DNA of 64,000 bases from Arcuatula senhousia. Taxonomy: Eukaryota > Mollusca > Bivalvia > Mytilida > Mytilidae. Below are positions 55,401 to 64,000 of the stretch, one piece after another (the stretch's first letter is position 1; each line of letters starts with the position of its first letter). The stretch is taken from positions 13,261,001 through 13,325,000 of the forward strand of contig OZ020309.1 in the NCBI GenBank assembly GCA_963971305.1. Direction: 5' to 3'. Below the pieces are notes generated by a model, which had not been told where the DNA came from, searched no databases, and was given only the letters and a program-made list of their open reading frames with translations. The position numbers and the translations under genes are program-made.

Positions 55401-55894
55401 AAATTGGTAAAAGTGAGTGGTTTATGAATCAGTGTTCTGCTCTTAATATTAATTATATTAAGCAAATTCTACATGACCAGTTTATTCAATCTTGGTATGG
55501 CGATATTGCCAGCTCCTCAAGAGGCGAGTTTTATTCTCTTTGCAAGTCATCTTTTGGCCTCGAAAACTATTTAGTTAAACTCCCAGAGTTTAACCGCATT
55601 TGGATTACTAAACTACGCACGTCAAATGTTCATTTGCCTATTGAAACGGGGAGATGGCATAACATCCCAAGGCATGAAAGAATTTGCTCTTTTTGTGATA
55701 ACTCTGTAGGTGATGAGTTCCATGTACTGTTTGTGTGTGACAATGTAATTATTAAAAATCTGCGCCAAAAATTCTTAGCAAAATATTATTATGAGCATCC
55801 AAATAGTAGTAAAATGAGCGGACTGTTATCTCTTTGCAATATTCCTGTATTAAAAAAGCTATCGGTATTTGTTAAGAAAATCTCATCTTTGTAA
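52415..55894 (+). CDS. LINE ORF2: endonuclease and reverse transcriptase
   Basis: About 1160 residues if read from the codon after the ORF1 stop. The APE-type endonuclease begins at once: NITCLNVCGLKKK (from 52460), FTESKL, GGISILYKK, GCVYIPPEGS, IGDFNARSG (52895-52921), LVDYLLISES and SDAHNRLHLSL. After a linker comes the RT: KPIYKNKGDPADPDNYRAIT, SQAGFRKGYSTLDN, CTFVDFRKAFDTVW, GVRQGENLSPFLFS and LYADDTI, with YADD at 54737-54748. The C-terminus has ICSFCDNSVGDEFHVLFVC. It is in the same frame as ORF1. The first in-frame ATG is at 52859, inside the endonuclease, so normal initiation would lose the start of that domain; readthrough, reinitiation or non-AUG start (GTG at 52478) is implied. 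Confidence 0.95.
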   Translation, partial: DNTTDIGQGHGNEKINITCLNVCGLKKKLLNPDFIDLIKNYDILVFTESKLSELDELDLPSEYCCFSKIRKKCKRKSGGISILYKKSLSKYITFLKSDSEFIQWVIISKKYFHHNQQNCKKILLGCVYIPPEGSKYSSDEAFVEIESEMINFSKNCHVSLIGDFNARSGTLSDFVDFDEHLFDILEISENADFLHNTEIFKNKLLERGFPIERCSQDRTRINNYGNKIIEFCKRCSMYIANGRLHDDKHIGKTTCKDASLVDYLLISESMVDIVSDFYVEDFDPMYSDAHNRLHLSLNFTQPNVVKQEHTEITYRKWNNKKSENFRQSLIDDTEGILGRIKSQLDNINSSTVTPEQVTDLVSDIGHVLIETARDTFGVANKKFLYKDNKSWFDKACKVKRDEFHAARNLFKVTKSASHKKEMNVKAKTYRQTLSNSYAKYSESCANELRSSSKHDPKSFWKILHKYSHANKESPEIDIDTFYEYFKNLNAGDESTEIDINVDDMCDNPVFDELLNGKISANEVQDAINKLKNSKAPGTDMIINEYLKYSSPQLISIYCDLFNLVLDSGIVPESWTQGIIKPIYKNKGDPADPDNYRAITLISCMGKLFTCILNSRLNVFSNEFNVLSESQAGFRKGYSTLDNIFTLHALIEFYFAYGKKLYCTFVDFRKAFDTVWREGLWTKLLKSEIKGKIFKVIYNMYDGIKSCVQCSGGQTEFFPCLTGVRQGENLSPFLFSIFLNDLETFFAQLDGLSLETIEKKMMDEIHIYFKFFVILYADDTIILAESPDNMQNSLDIFKRYCDLWKLEVNVNKTKVIIFCKRKTRQGVEFYLNGEKLEIVDSYTYLGVIFKYNGCFIETRKKRVEQAQKALFSIYKLINNENIPIDLQLKMFDCMIEPILLYGSEVWGFENINVIEQIQLKFCKRILGVRNTTPNYMVYGELGRFPLKISVKVRMISFWGRLVQNEGKLCNSLYRLMLKLNDIKTFKWINCMKNIFNEIGKSEWFMNQCSALNINYIKQILHDQFIQSWYGDIASSSRGEFYSLCKSSFGLENYLVKLPEFNRIWITKLRTSNVHLPIETGRWHNIPRHERICSFCDNSVGDEFHVLFVCDNVIIKNLRQKFLAKYYYEHPNSSKMSGLLSLCNIPVLKKLSVFVKKISSL

Positions 55895-56084
55895 GATTAT
55901 TTATATAGTTACCATTTACTGTGAATGTTTATATTCTGGAGTCCCTAATTTGTATCTGATGTTTATGTGCTTAATTTCCTTGTTGTTTAATATTTGTATT
56001 TGTATATTTTGCTTGACCTCATGTTACATATTTATATATGTCTGAGTGTATTGAATAAAATCTGAAATCTGAATCTGATATATC

Positions 56085-57960
56085 TGCTTGTAGTTGTTGC
56101 TTTAATGTTCATAAGTCTTTATATTTCATGAATTGCAATATTTTTTTCCTTCAATCATTTATCAATAAGGAGAGCAGTGAGGTAAAAAAATAGACTATTT
56201 TGTGAAAAATAGCAATTTGTGACAGTTTTCCTTGATTTTTGTGTATAAATCGATGAATATGAAATGGGCCACACACCTGTCGACCAAATTATTTTGTGAT
56301 AGAAATGTGTATTATCATATAATAAATTAATAATCAAAAAATTACGATGGTCGAGGAATGTGGCCAATACTAATTTTGACGAAATATGCAGAGAAACCAG
56401 TAAAAATGTGTGAAAAATGAGAAATTTTCAAATTTATGGCCGGTTTAAAGTCTCAAGGCTAAACCAGTGGTGTAAATATTTTGCTAAATCTTACAGATTG
56501 GAAAAGTTTGTTCATACCTTAACATATTTTAGTAAAAATTTTGACAAGTTATAGTAGTTGAAAAAATGGTGAAAATACCGGGCCGATTTAGGGCCTTCGT
56601 GGCTCTACTCCTTTCATTTTTTTTTAAAGTTTTACATACAATAAACAATGAATGAGCAAATTGATCCCGATGAAACATTAAAGGAGTTATGCCCCCTTAG
56701 ATGTAAATCTTAGTTGTTTTCAAATCTTCACATAAAGAAAATAGTGAAAACCTTTGACTATATTTAATATTTTCATCTACTCTAGAAGGAAAAAAAAAAA
56801 CATAACAAAACTTCCTTTTTTCACGAAGTCGTCAGATAACCCATAGCTGAAATGAAAAAAGGTAATATTAATGATAATTTGTAGGAGTGCTTTTCCAAAG
56901 ATGTATATTATGGTGTCGTTTCCCTGATTTTTTATAGGAGTGCTTTTCCAAAGATGTATATTATGGTGTTGTTTCCCTGATTTTTATTTGCCTTATTTAG
57001 CGGATATATATATTGAGATTGAAGATACTAACCACATGGGGCTTGTGTCCGCCATATAGGGTAGAGAGTCGGGCGTGATTTTTTTCTAGCTGGTCTCATG
57101 ATCTCAAATTTCTTCACATGTTTAAGCTGTACATGCAAAAGAATCCACCGAGTTGAAGCACCAGGGCCAGATGGTCCCCTGGGCCGGAGTCTCCTAGCTG
57201 ATAAAGGATTTAACAGAAAAAAAAATTCAGGAGTCGATGGAACAAACCCTCCTAAATAAAAGAGAATACAATTTAAGAATTTCGACACACAGTTGTTTTT
57301 CTAGATTAATTCTCTTATAACACATACAGCTTTATTAATTCATATATGAATTGTCCAAAAGATTTTCGTACCATAAAATACAAATGATTAATTATAGGAT
57401 TGTGTTAGAAAGTGGTCAAATACCAGGGAGAAGGAAATTAACTTTTAAAGACTGTATCAGTAAATCTATTAAAAGAAATAGCAAAGCAAATAGTTACTAC
57501 AAAGGGTTTTATATTTGCAAATTTTATCAAATAAAGGGAATCGTAAAAATTATATAAGATTTTTTTACTTTCCCATTCCTCATGTAGTTGTAAATCTGAA
57601 CATGTAGTTGTAAATCTGACCGTGGTAATTGGGTGATCGTCCATGGTTTTAAATTAGGCTTTATTTGTCCAATTTCAGTTATTTGTCATGGTATAAGCAC
57701 CGACGGCAATAATTGTTGTTTCATTATTTGACCTTCCCAGCTTTATTTTTGAAAATAACTTTTTCTGCATGGAAAATTAGATTTAAGCAAAAAGAAAGGT
57801 ACCAGTATTTGATTGTCATTTAATTTAGAGGATTCGCCAGTTAACATGTGGAATTTGTACGTTGATCATGTGATACACCGTGGGAGAAAATCCAGCTTAC
57901 GCGAATAGTAAAGTGATCTGCAACAGTCGCTAAAAAGTTGATCAGAGTAATTCTTTCTTT
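56085..57960. other. Downstream of LINE: remainder of host element and intergenic DNA
   Basis: No genes supported. It includes the right part of the TIR element (to 56614), a 53-bp tandem duplication (56882-56987) and a 20-bp duplication (GTAGTTGTAAATCTGA, near 57584-57620). Confidence 0.55.
56882..56987. repeat. 53-bp tandem duplication
   Basis: Two copies starting TAGGAGTGCTTTTCCAAAGA at 56882 and 56935, nearly identical, implying a recent duplication. Confidence 0.93.
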
Positions 57961-57972
57961 CACGATGGCGGC

Positions 57973-58095
57973 ATGACTAAATCATCAGTATTGATGGGAT
58001 TAAAATGTTTACAAATTTTATTTATTTTATGGAATATACACTATTGTTTTGGAGATGTTATAGTTACGAAATGTCATGAAGCATGCAGCAGACAA
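57973..58095 (+). CDS. Candidate first exon: signal peptide of a secreted or membrane protein
   Basis: An open frame of 41 codons begins MTKSSVLMGLKCLQILFILW, an apparent signal peptide, continues NIHYCFGDVIVTKCHEAC and ends SRQ at a good donor (GTAAGT at 58096). A few bases upstream another ATG in a GATGGCGGCATG context opens only three codons. Phase 0 at the donor fits the candidate exon at 62827. The C-x3-C pattern resembles the cysteine-rich N-termini of some extracellular proteins such as ROS1/sevenless-type receptors, but this is too short to assign. The gene would extend beyond the window. Confidence 0.45.
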
Positions 58096-61000
58096 GTAAG
58101 TTTTTGCTATTTTCTCACGTTCTGAGTTTTGCTGATGTTGTGTCACTCGGTATCGCATTACCATCTTATCGACATCATGGGATTTCCCGCTTGCATCAAA
58201 GTACACAAAAGAAAGTGAAAATAGACAGAAAACTATAGAAAAATACACCTTTTGAATAATAGATTAAAAGTAAATTCATAATTCCTACTACATCATGTAC
58301 ATGTTGAAGCCCTTTTAGTCACCTTTCATATTATGTGCATATTATCATGTGAATTTTTGTTCTGTTTAAAAGTTGATTTATCATGAAATCTAAACAATTT
58401 AAACATGTTTTCAATTTTTGGTTTTGTTTTTTTTTTAATGTGCAAATTTTATGTTGCATTTTAATACATAATCATCTTTTGTCAATCGGGTATATTTCAA
58501 AGATCGGCCGTTTTTTCTTAGAAACGGTGAAACCAGCTCATTCCGTTGATTGGCAATTTGTTAATTGTCCAGTATATGTAACGAAAACAAAACCCCAACA
58601 ATTCACATACAGCATAAACAGGGTTTAATACATATATGAAACAAATAACAAATTAAAGCGTTTCAGTTTTAAAATATTTCAAAAAGCGCGGACGTCTGTA
58701 AATATTTGAATAAAATATTTATAAGTTCATAAAATTAGAAATATTTGTACAAATTAGCCGGCTTACAAATGTCATTCTTGGTTCTAAGTAAACAAAGGAG
58801 TACGGTAGATGATTCACAGAGGTTGTTAGGGTGTACACCATAATATTTCACATGGAATCGTTTTGAATTTTTTGCTCATCTTGGTACCTTTCCATCGGAG
58901 TAAGTGAGTCCCTTGCAACGCCTTATAGGTTATTTAAAGACGATGAACATGAAAAAGATGATAAAATGCACATGAAATGATGATGAGAAATGAATGATGG
59001 GAGTGGGATGGGAAACAAAGGGAACAGAGGGGTGGGTATCCAGGGGTGGACAATTAAGCAACCTTTTAATAATTTTTTGACTCAAAATATATAATTAGAA
59101 ACGAAAGAAAAGTACTCGTTTTCCAAAAAGAAAAGTTGGAATATATCGACCACGTGAATCGTGGCGGCTTGAACAATTAATTGAATTAAATCAACTATTA
59201 ATTACTGTTTTGTTTTTAAAATCGTTTGTTCTGCTGAGTTAGCGATGGTAAAAATATACGAGGGAAAATGCTGTTCAAGTGGGTTGTCTTAGAGTGGAAA
59301 TGGTAGCTGCAATGCTTCCTAATTTATAGGTCAGATATTCATGTTATTTGTGAAAACTTTAAACAAGTGTTTGCAATAAAAATCATGAACACATGTTTCT
59401 TATATGACAAGTAAAATTCTTTGCAAACTAAACCATGTAAACGCGGGAACGATATCTGTTATTGAGAGCATGTCTGAGAAATTGGATAGATACAAATGTA
59501 TTACAATAAATAATGCCAAATGCATTTGTTATGATGGTAAATGATGCAGAAATGGTTTGTTTCCTGTTGACCCAACGATTAGATAAGCTATTAGTTTAAT
59601 TTCTGTGGGATTGACAGGATATAAATATTTGCTGAGAAACTTTGCATATGAAAACTTTGCTTAAAAATCAATCATTAATGATTCTGATTATTAATGATTA
59701 TTCTATAAGTTACAGACATTGGACAAAAATGGCACCACAACCTAAAACGATCGAACTTCTGCAACAATGTAAAAATCTATGACCCCCACATAAAAAACCC
59801 CCACACACACAAAAAACAAATAAAAAAACACAATAAACCACAAAAAAATTAAGCACAACAAAAATATATAAAAAATCAAAAAAATCAATCCATATAGATA
59901 CCAATAAAAATTGAGTCTTCTTTTTATCAAATTTTGATTTTGCCTTTTGGGTGGACTGAATGGCTCATTTAATTAAAGATTTTGACGTAATCACTCATGC
60001 TCTACTTGGTAAACCTGATCCTACATTACCATAGACATATATATCACTGGCACTTGTTACTGGTATATTGATATATTTTTCTATATATTATTCTAGAAAC
60101 AAGTGCCTGTGCTGATATTAGAATAGCTTTATCTAGTATACATACAGATAGTATACAGGACGATCATGGTAATAGCCGTGAAATGATCACCCTCAAATGA
60201 ACAAAAAGACCAGGGGGGCTTCAGATTACGTGTATTTTATTCTAATTGATTCAAGTATATTTTTGGGAGGTAAATTAAAATCGAAAGTATCTATAAGAAG
60301 GTTCGTTCCACAGACAGAGTATGAAGTCACAGACTTGTTCACCTTTGACAGTAGTCATACGAGTCTATGCTGAGGGTGACACCCCCCGGCCAAATTAAAA
60401 CATACCAGATATAGGGACGAAAAAAGGTTGTCCCGTGTATGTGGAGAGCAATACCCCATGCACGTTTAAGACCCCTTTGTAGAGTTCGATAAGAGTAGGC
60501 TCAATGGGGGCCGCTGCAAAGGACACACTCGTAAACTGCTAGCTGGAGAGTGATTTACATAAGCATTAAGCTTGTTTCCCAATCCAGGATAAATAAATAT
60601 GTTTAAACTATACCAGATAAATCGACTAATTACAATGAACCGACCTGAATCGGTACAGATATTTCAAAGAAATTGTTTTCTTGAGGGTTAAACATTCACA
60701 ACTTCTTTGTGACTTCAAACCTGCTTCTCCCAATCTTCCAGTTTTTTAATTAATAACCATCCAGTTCTCGTCAGTTGATGTTTGTTTTATTGCCCCCGAA
60801 GAAGGACGTGAGGTCAGAAAATTTGGACACCTTAACATAAAAGACTGTTTCACTCCCCCATCTATAGATCCCCACATTCTGTGGAAGTCGGCGAAACATA
60901 TAAAACATTTTGCGGTTCAAACATTTGTTAAGCAGGTTGGGCCTGGGGTACAATATGGCTCAAGGGCTGATATATGCCCGGGGGCTGATAAGAGGTTAGA

Positions 61001-62826
61001 TATGGAAAATGCCATGTAATGATCTTTTCATCATATAGACTTAAAAATATATTTAGTAAAACTGGGTTCAAAACTACATCATAATGAATTATTTTTTGAA
61101 TAAACAACAACTGTTCTTACATAGTCAGAGAGGATTTTGTCAAGCGTCAGTTAATTTTCGTCTAAAGTTCATTGTAAGAAACCATCCATCAAATATTTTT
61201 AAATCACTAGAAATTTTAATTTAGTGTTCTTGTATTTTAATGCATCTATATACCCCATACGCATCAATATTAATAATTTGCCAGATTGAGCCATTTCGTC
61301 TGCTTGTGCATTGTCTGCCATTTTGTAAATAAACAAACATGAAATAAATGTACCGGAAATTGCCGAAATATTACGGAGAGGGGTGGTATAAATTCCATGA
61401 GCGGGCGGGATAAAGGCTTTATTCGACATAGAGCTATTAAATTCTAAAACTGTTTCAAAATCCAATTCATTTTAACACAAAGTGAAATCTTTATCCCACA
61501 GTAAAAAAATATCTTTATTTCAGCTAAGTATATGATAAAATTCATTTTTCGTCCGTCTATCTTTCTGTCTGTCCGCCCGTAGCGCTATAGGAGTGTTCGC
61601 CTATCTCATTAGTGATGTCATATTCATTAAGTTGCATCTCATTATAAACTGTCAAATTAGATGTCAATAAACAGTGCAATAAACAAACATCAATGGACAG
61701 GATAATTCACCCAAATTTCAAATCCTCTTAACTTTTCTAATTGATCAGATAAAATGGTTCAGTAACAGTTCTTGCATTCTTGGAATTTATTCATATTTAC
61801 CATAATTTATTTTGAAACTAATTAATTAAGGCTTAAAAAGTAAATTTTCTGTAAAATTGTTTCTGAACAAAGTAATTTTTCGTTGAAAAATTTTAATATA
61901 CCAAATTTTCAATCTTTAGAACCACTGAATATTTATTTTCAAAATGCTCTACAAAAACAACCTTTTTCTGAAATTTTGAAGAACCAAAAGAATTTTAAAA
62001 TTATCTTGAATTTTTAACAAAAAAGTTATGACAATTTGAAGACATTTTCCAACACAGTTTTATTGACTTTTAGCCCTCCAAAAATTTTTCACGGGTAAGC
62101 AGTGACATCACAGCGAACATTCCTATAGGGTGTATGTTTTGTTTTGGTCAAACTTTACATAACTTAACAATAAAAGGAAGGACTGCACCTTTTCTGTTAC
62201 GCAATTAGGTGAAGTTAGATATAAGGATTTTTATTTCATTGTCAGTCTATTTATTGGGTTGCAAGTGTCTTAAACTATTGACTCAGTTATAATCATGAAT
62301 GTACAGGTGTGCAAAGCAGGGTCAGACATCAATTGGTCTTGTTCATTTATAAAAAAAAATAATTCAAGATTTTAATATTTTTGTGTGATTGTCGCACACA
62401 TGTACATGTATGTCTTCATGTTGATAATTTTTTGTAAAGAAACATGATAGTTATTTCAAATGGTTTTTCTTTAAAAAGGAACAGTCATAAAAAATTGCAA
62501 ATTTTCGTACCGGTAGTATCAATCAGGATAACCATATTTCAGACCATCTTCTTTTACCAAAAATGTTGCTCATATCATGGACATATGCTACAGTGAATCT
62601 CATTTTTTTTACTTCATGAAAAATATGTTCACTTGATGGTAAATACATCCTGAAATGAGGCACTCTTAGATCCATAATTGCATTTCTGAATTATCTTCAA
62701 AATTGATTATTTTAAAATTTGTTAATAATATTATAATAAGACTATAAAAGTCTGTTGTACATGTATCTAGTAACATACATGTAGAAGCTATAGTCAAAGT
62801 GACATAAATTCATTTTTATTTTGCAG
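58096..62826. other. Putative 4.7-kb intron, or intergenic DNA
   Basis: AT-rich with no supported exon. A segment at 60170-60560 (GGGTGACACCCCCCGGCC, AAGACCCCTTTGTAGAG, ATGGGGGCCGC) is less AT-rich and SINE- or retroelement-like, and 60790-60900 has a CCGAAGAAGGACG block. An A/C-rich simple stretch lies at 59780-59880. Confidence 0.45.
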
Positions 62827-62880
62827 GTGGACATAGAAGAAGATGACTTATTTTGTAGCAGAGAATGCAAACATTTCCAG
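62827..62880 (+). CDS. Candidate 54-bp exon, cysteine-containing
   Basis: After the acceptor TTTTGCAG and before GTAATT, the 18 codons read VDIEEDDLFCSRECKHFQ, phase 0 to phase 0, compatible with the 57973-58095 exon. A second C-x3-C follows the one in that exon. Short, so chance cannot be excluded. Confidence 0.35.
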
Positions 62881-64000
62881 GTAATTTCTTTAGTTGTTGT
62901 CCAGAACTGGTTGATATTTTACCCTGTCCTTACAATTGTAAAAGCAAATCATTCTGCTTGAAAAGTGGGGGGTACAAAGTGATAGGGGTTTCTATCTGTC
63001 CTTCAGTTACATCTCAGGATACCCATCTTGTAACCCCATCTCCTAAACCCCTCAATAGACTTTATGAAATCTTCACTCCATCTTTGCTACACTATGAAGA
63101 TGTGAACCTTGAATTTTGGGATTTCCTATAGCAAAACATGGATAATATCTACTCATTGATGACAAAGGATAACAATATATTATCCACTTTCATGAAATTT
63201 TCATGTACTGATATTCTTTGTGACCTTATGAAGATGTATACCTCCTATATTGAAATTTGATCTGATTGGTTTTAGGGGAGCACAGGGTATTAAATATTTA
63301 TGAGCAGCTGCTCAGAGTTTTTTTTATATTAAAAAATGTGTTTAAATTTCTTATGTTCTTTTGGAAAAGCATTGGTAAGGTTTTAAGCTTTGTAAAATAT
63401 TTTGTCTTTTATTGGCATTGAACATCAGGAAATCAATCTTTATGTGATTAAATTTTCCTGAATACTGTATTTGTTTTCATTAGAGCTCAAATCTGTGAGA
63501 CGATTTGTAGTGGAATTTTATTTTGAAATACTCTTTTCAGCTTAATTTATACTTTAAATTCATGGGGATCTAATTTATGGAATATACTTGCCAACAACAA
63601 ACAATTAAAACTCAGTGCTCCACAATTAGTTCTCCTATTACAAAATATGGACATAGACCCATATATTAATATACAGGTCTATGATATGGATGACATGAAT
63701 TTCCCGAAAATAAACCCTCACTAAAATTCTCCTTTCTACAGTATAATTTAACAGTTTATAATGAGTGAGTCTCCCTTATGTTAAAACCTGTGTTTTTCTT
63801 TGCAGAAATTTTCTTCAAAGGAAAAGTTGTTTATTATCTTGGCCAATATTTGGAAAATTTTGATCTGTTTAGGTATAGCAAATCTGCAAAAATATAAGAA
63901 TAACACTGTCAGGTCTTATTACTTGTTGAAATTCTATCCAGATAATCCCCAACAGAAAATGGCACCAATCATTTTAGTGTTACATGAAATTTGAAATCAT
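62881..64000. other. Right-edge region
   Basis: Contains a monomer related to the 23140-23800 repeat (CTCCTAAACCCCTCAATAGA, then ATAGCAAAACATGGATAA) at about 62990-63180. After TTTTTCTTTGCAG at 63805 an open frame runs on (KFSSKEKLFIILANIW...), but I cannot tell whether it is an exon. Confidence 0.35.

Larger units (their letters stand above)
51100..56085 (+). mobile_element. Near full-length two-ORF LINE retrotransposon
   Basis: A non-LTR retrotransposon with a short 5' UTR, ORF1 (51251-52414), ORF2 (52415-55894), a 190-bp 3' UTR with AATAAA at 56054-56059 and a short ATCTGA-type terminal repeat (56060-56080). Both ORFs are uninterrupted, so the copy is young and possibly capable of moving. 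It belongs to the same family as the minus-strand LINE at 11433-13922. The exact 5' end is uncertain. The clade is not assigned; the 3' terminal microsatellite and RT style suggest the CR1/L2/I-like group rather than L1. Confidence 0.93.
51051..56614. mobile_element. TIR element (MITE) split by the LINE
   Basis: AAAGGAGTAGAGCCACGAAG at 51051 is repeated exactly inverted at 56595-56614, and similarity runs on for about 37 bp (AAGGC..TAAA...GGCCC). Nearly all of the interior is the LINE; the host element's own DNA is roughly 51051-51110 and 56085-56614. The AAAGGA start recalls the termini at 5082 and 17134. Confidence 0.8.

Noticed and set aside
57028..57288. 86-codon minus-strand frame with a Pro/Arg/Gly-rich centre
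   Set aside because: No start context, no homology that I recognise and no splice support; treated as chance.
63806..63994. Open frame after a good acceptor at the right edge
   Set aside because: The peptide is not recognisable, alternative frames are also open, and no donor can be fixed; not called as an exon.

Overview
This is eukaryotic nuclear DNA, AT-rich, intron-rich and dense in transposons. It reads like a lophotrochozoan, most probably a bivalve mollusc. The evidence is a six-exon arginine kinase (an invertebrate phosphagen kinase), an invertebrate-type beta-4-glycosyltransferase, frequent short ACATGTA-type words, and many TIR-bounded elements carrying internal tandem repeats. I cannot name the species. 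There is no prokaryotic operon structure, rRNA, convincing tRNA or CRISPR. Layout: 1-15.5 kb is repeat territory. It holds a 173-bp tandem repeat (1-505), a 3.5-kb TTAA-flanked inverted-repeat element (3845-7374) with another element nested in it, a TIR element with 168-bp internal repeats (7874-8803), a small poly-G MITE (10048-10337), and two related minus-strand LINE pieces. One piece has an intact RT reading frame (11433-13922); the other is a decayed endonuclease half (14007-15480). They are joined by a TCATCGTGCG repeat array. 15.98-22.84 kb is a complete arginine kinase gene on the plus strand: 6 coding exons, 349 residues, every splice junction in phase. Its introns hold MITEs, tandem repeats and a dead LINE 3' end. 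23-30.2 kb is intergenic repeats. 30.29-47.59 kb is a complete beta-1,4-galactosyltransferase-family gene on the plus strand: 7 coding exons, 400 residues. Exon 1 encodes the cytoplasmic tail, membrane anchor and stem; exons 2-6 encode the Golgi catalytic domain; exon 7 adds four residues. A pair of inverted repeat elements brackets exon 1. Intron 6 contains MITEs and a roughly 5-kb minisatellite (42235-47186). 48-51 kb is MITE-rich. 51.1-56.1 kb is a nearly full-length two-ORF LINE inserted in a TIR element. Its ORF1 and ORF2 share one frame, separated by a single TAG, with no AUG before the endonuclease domain. 57.97 kb starts a probable secreted or membrane protein gene (signal-peptide exon 57973-58095, candidate second exon 62827-62880) that runs off the right edge. 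Main points for follow-up: the stop-separated LINE ORFs; an Ile in the glycosyltransferase at the donor-selecting position, which predicts GalNAc rather than Gal transfer; unusual residues in both substrate loops of the arginine kinase; a MITE with its own empty site duplicated about 700 bp away; several MITE families with several copies each in one window; and a LINE bracketed by a microsatellite. Exon boundaries were placed by eye from splice consensus, phase and family conservation; I had no alignment or transcript data.
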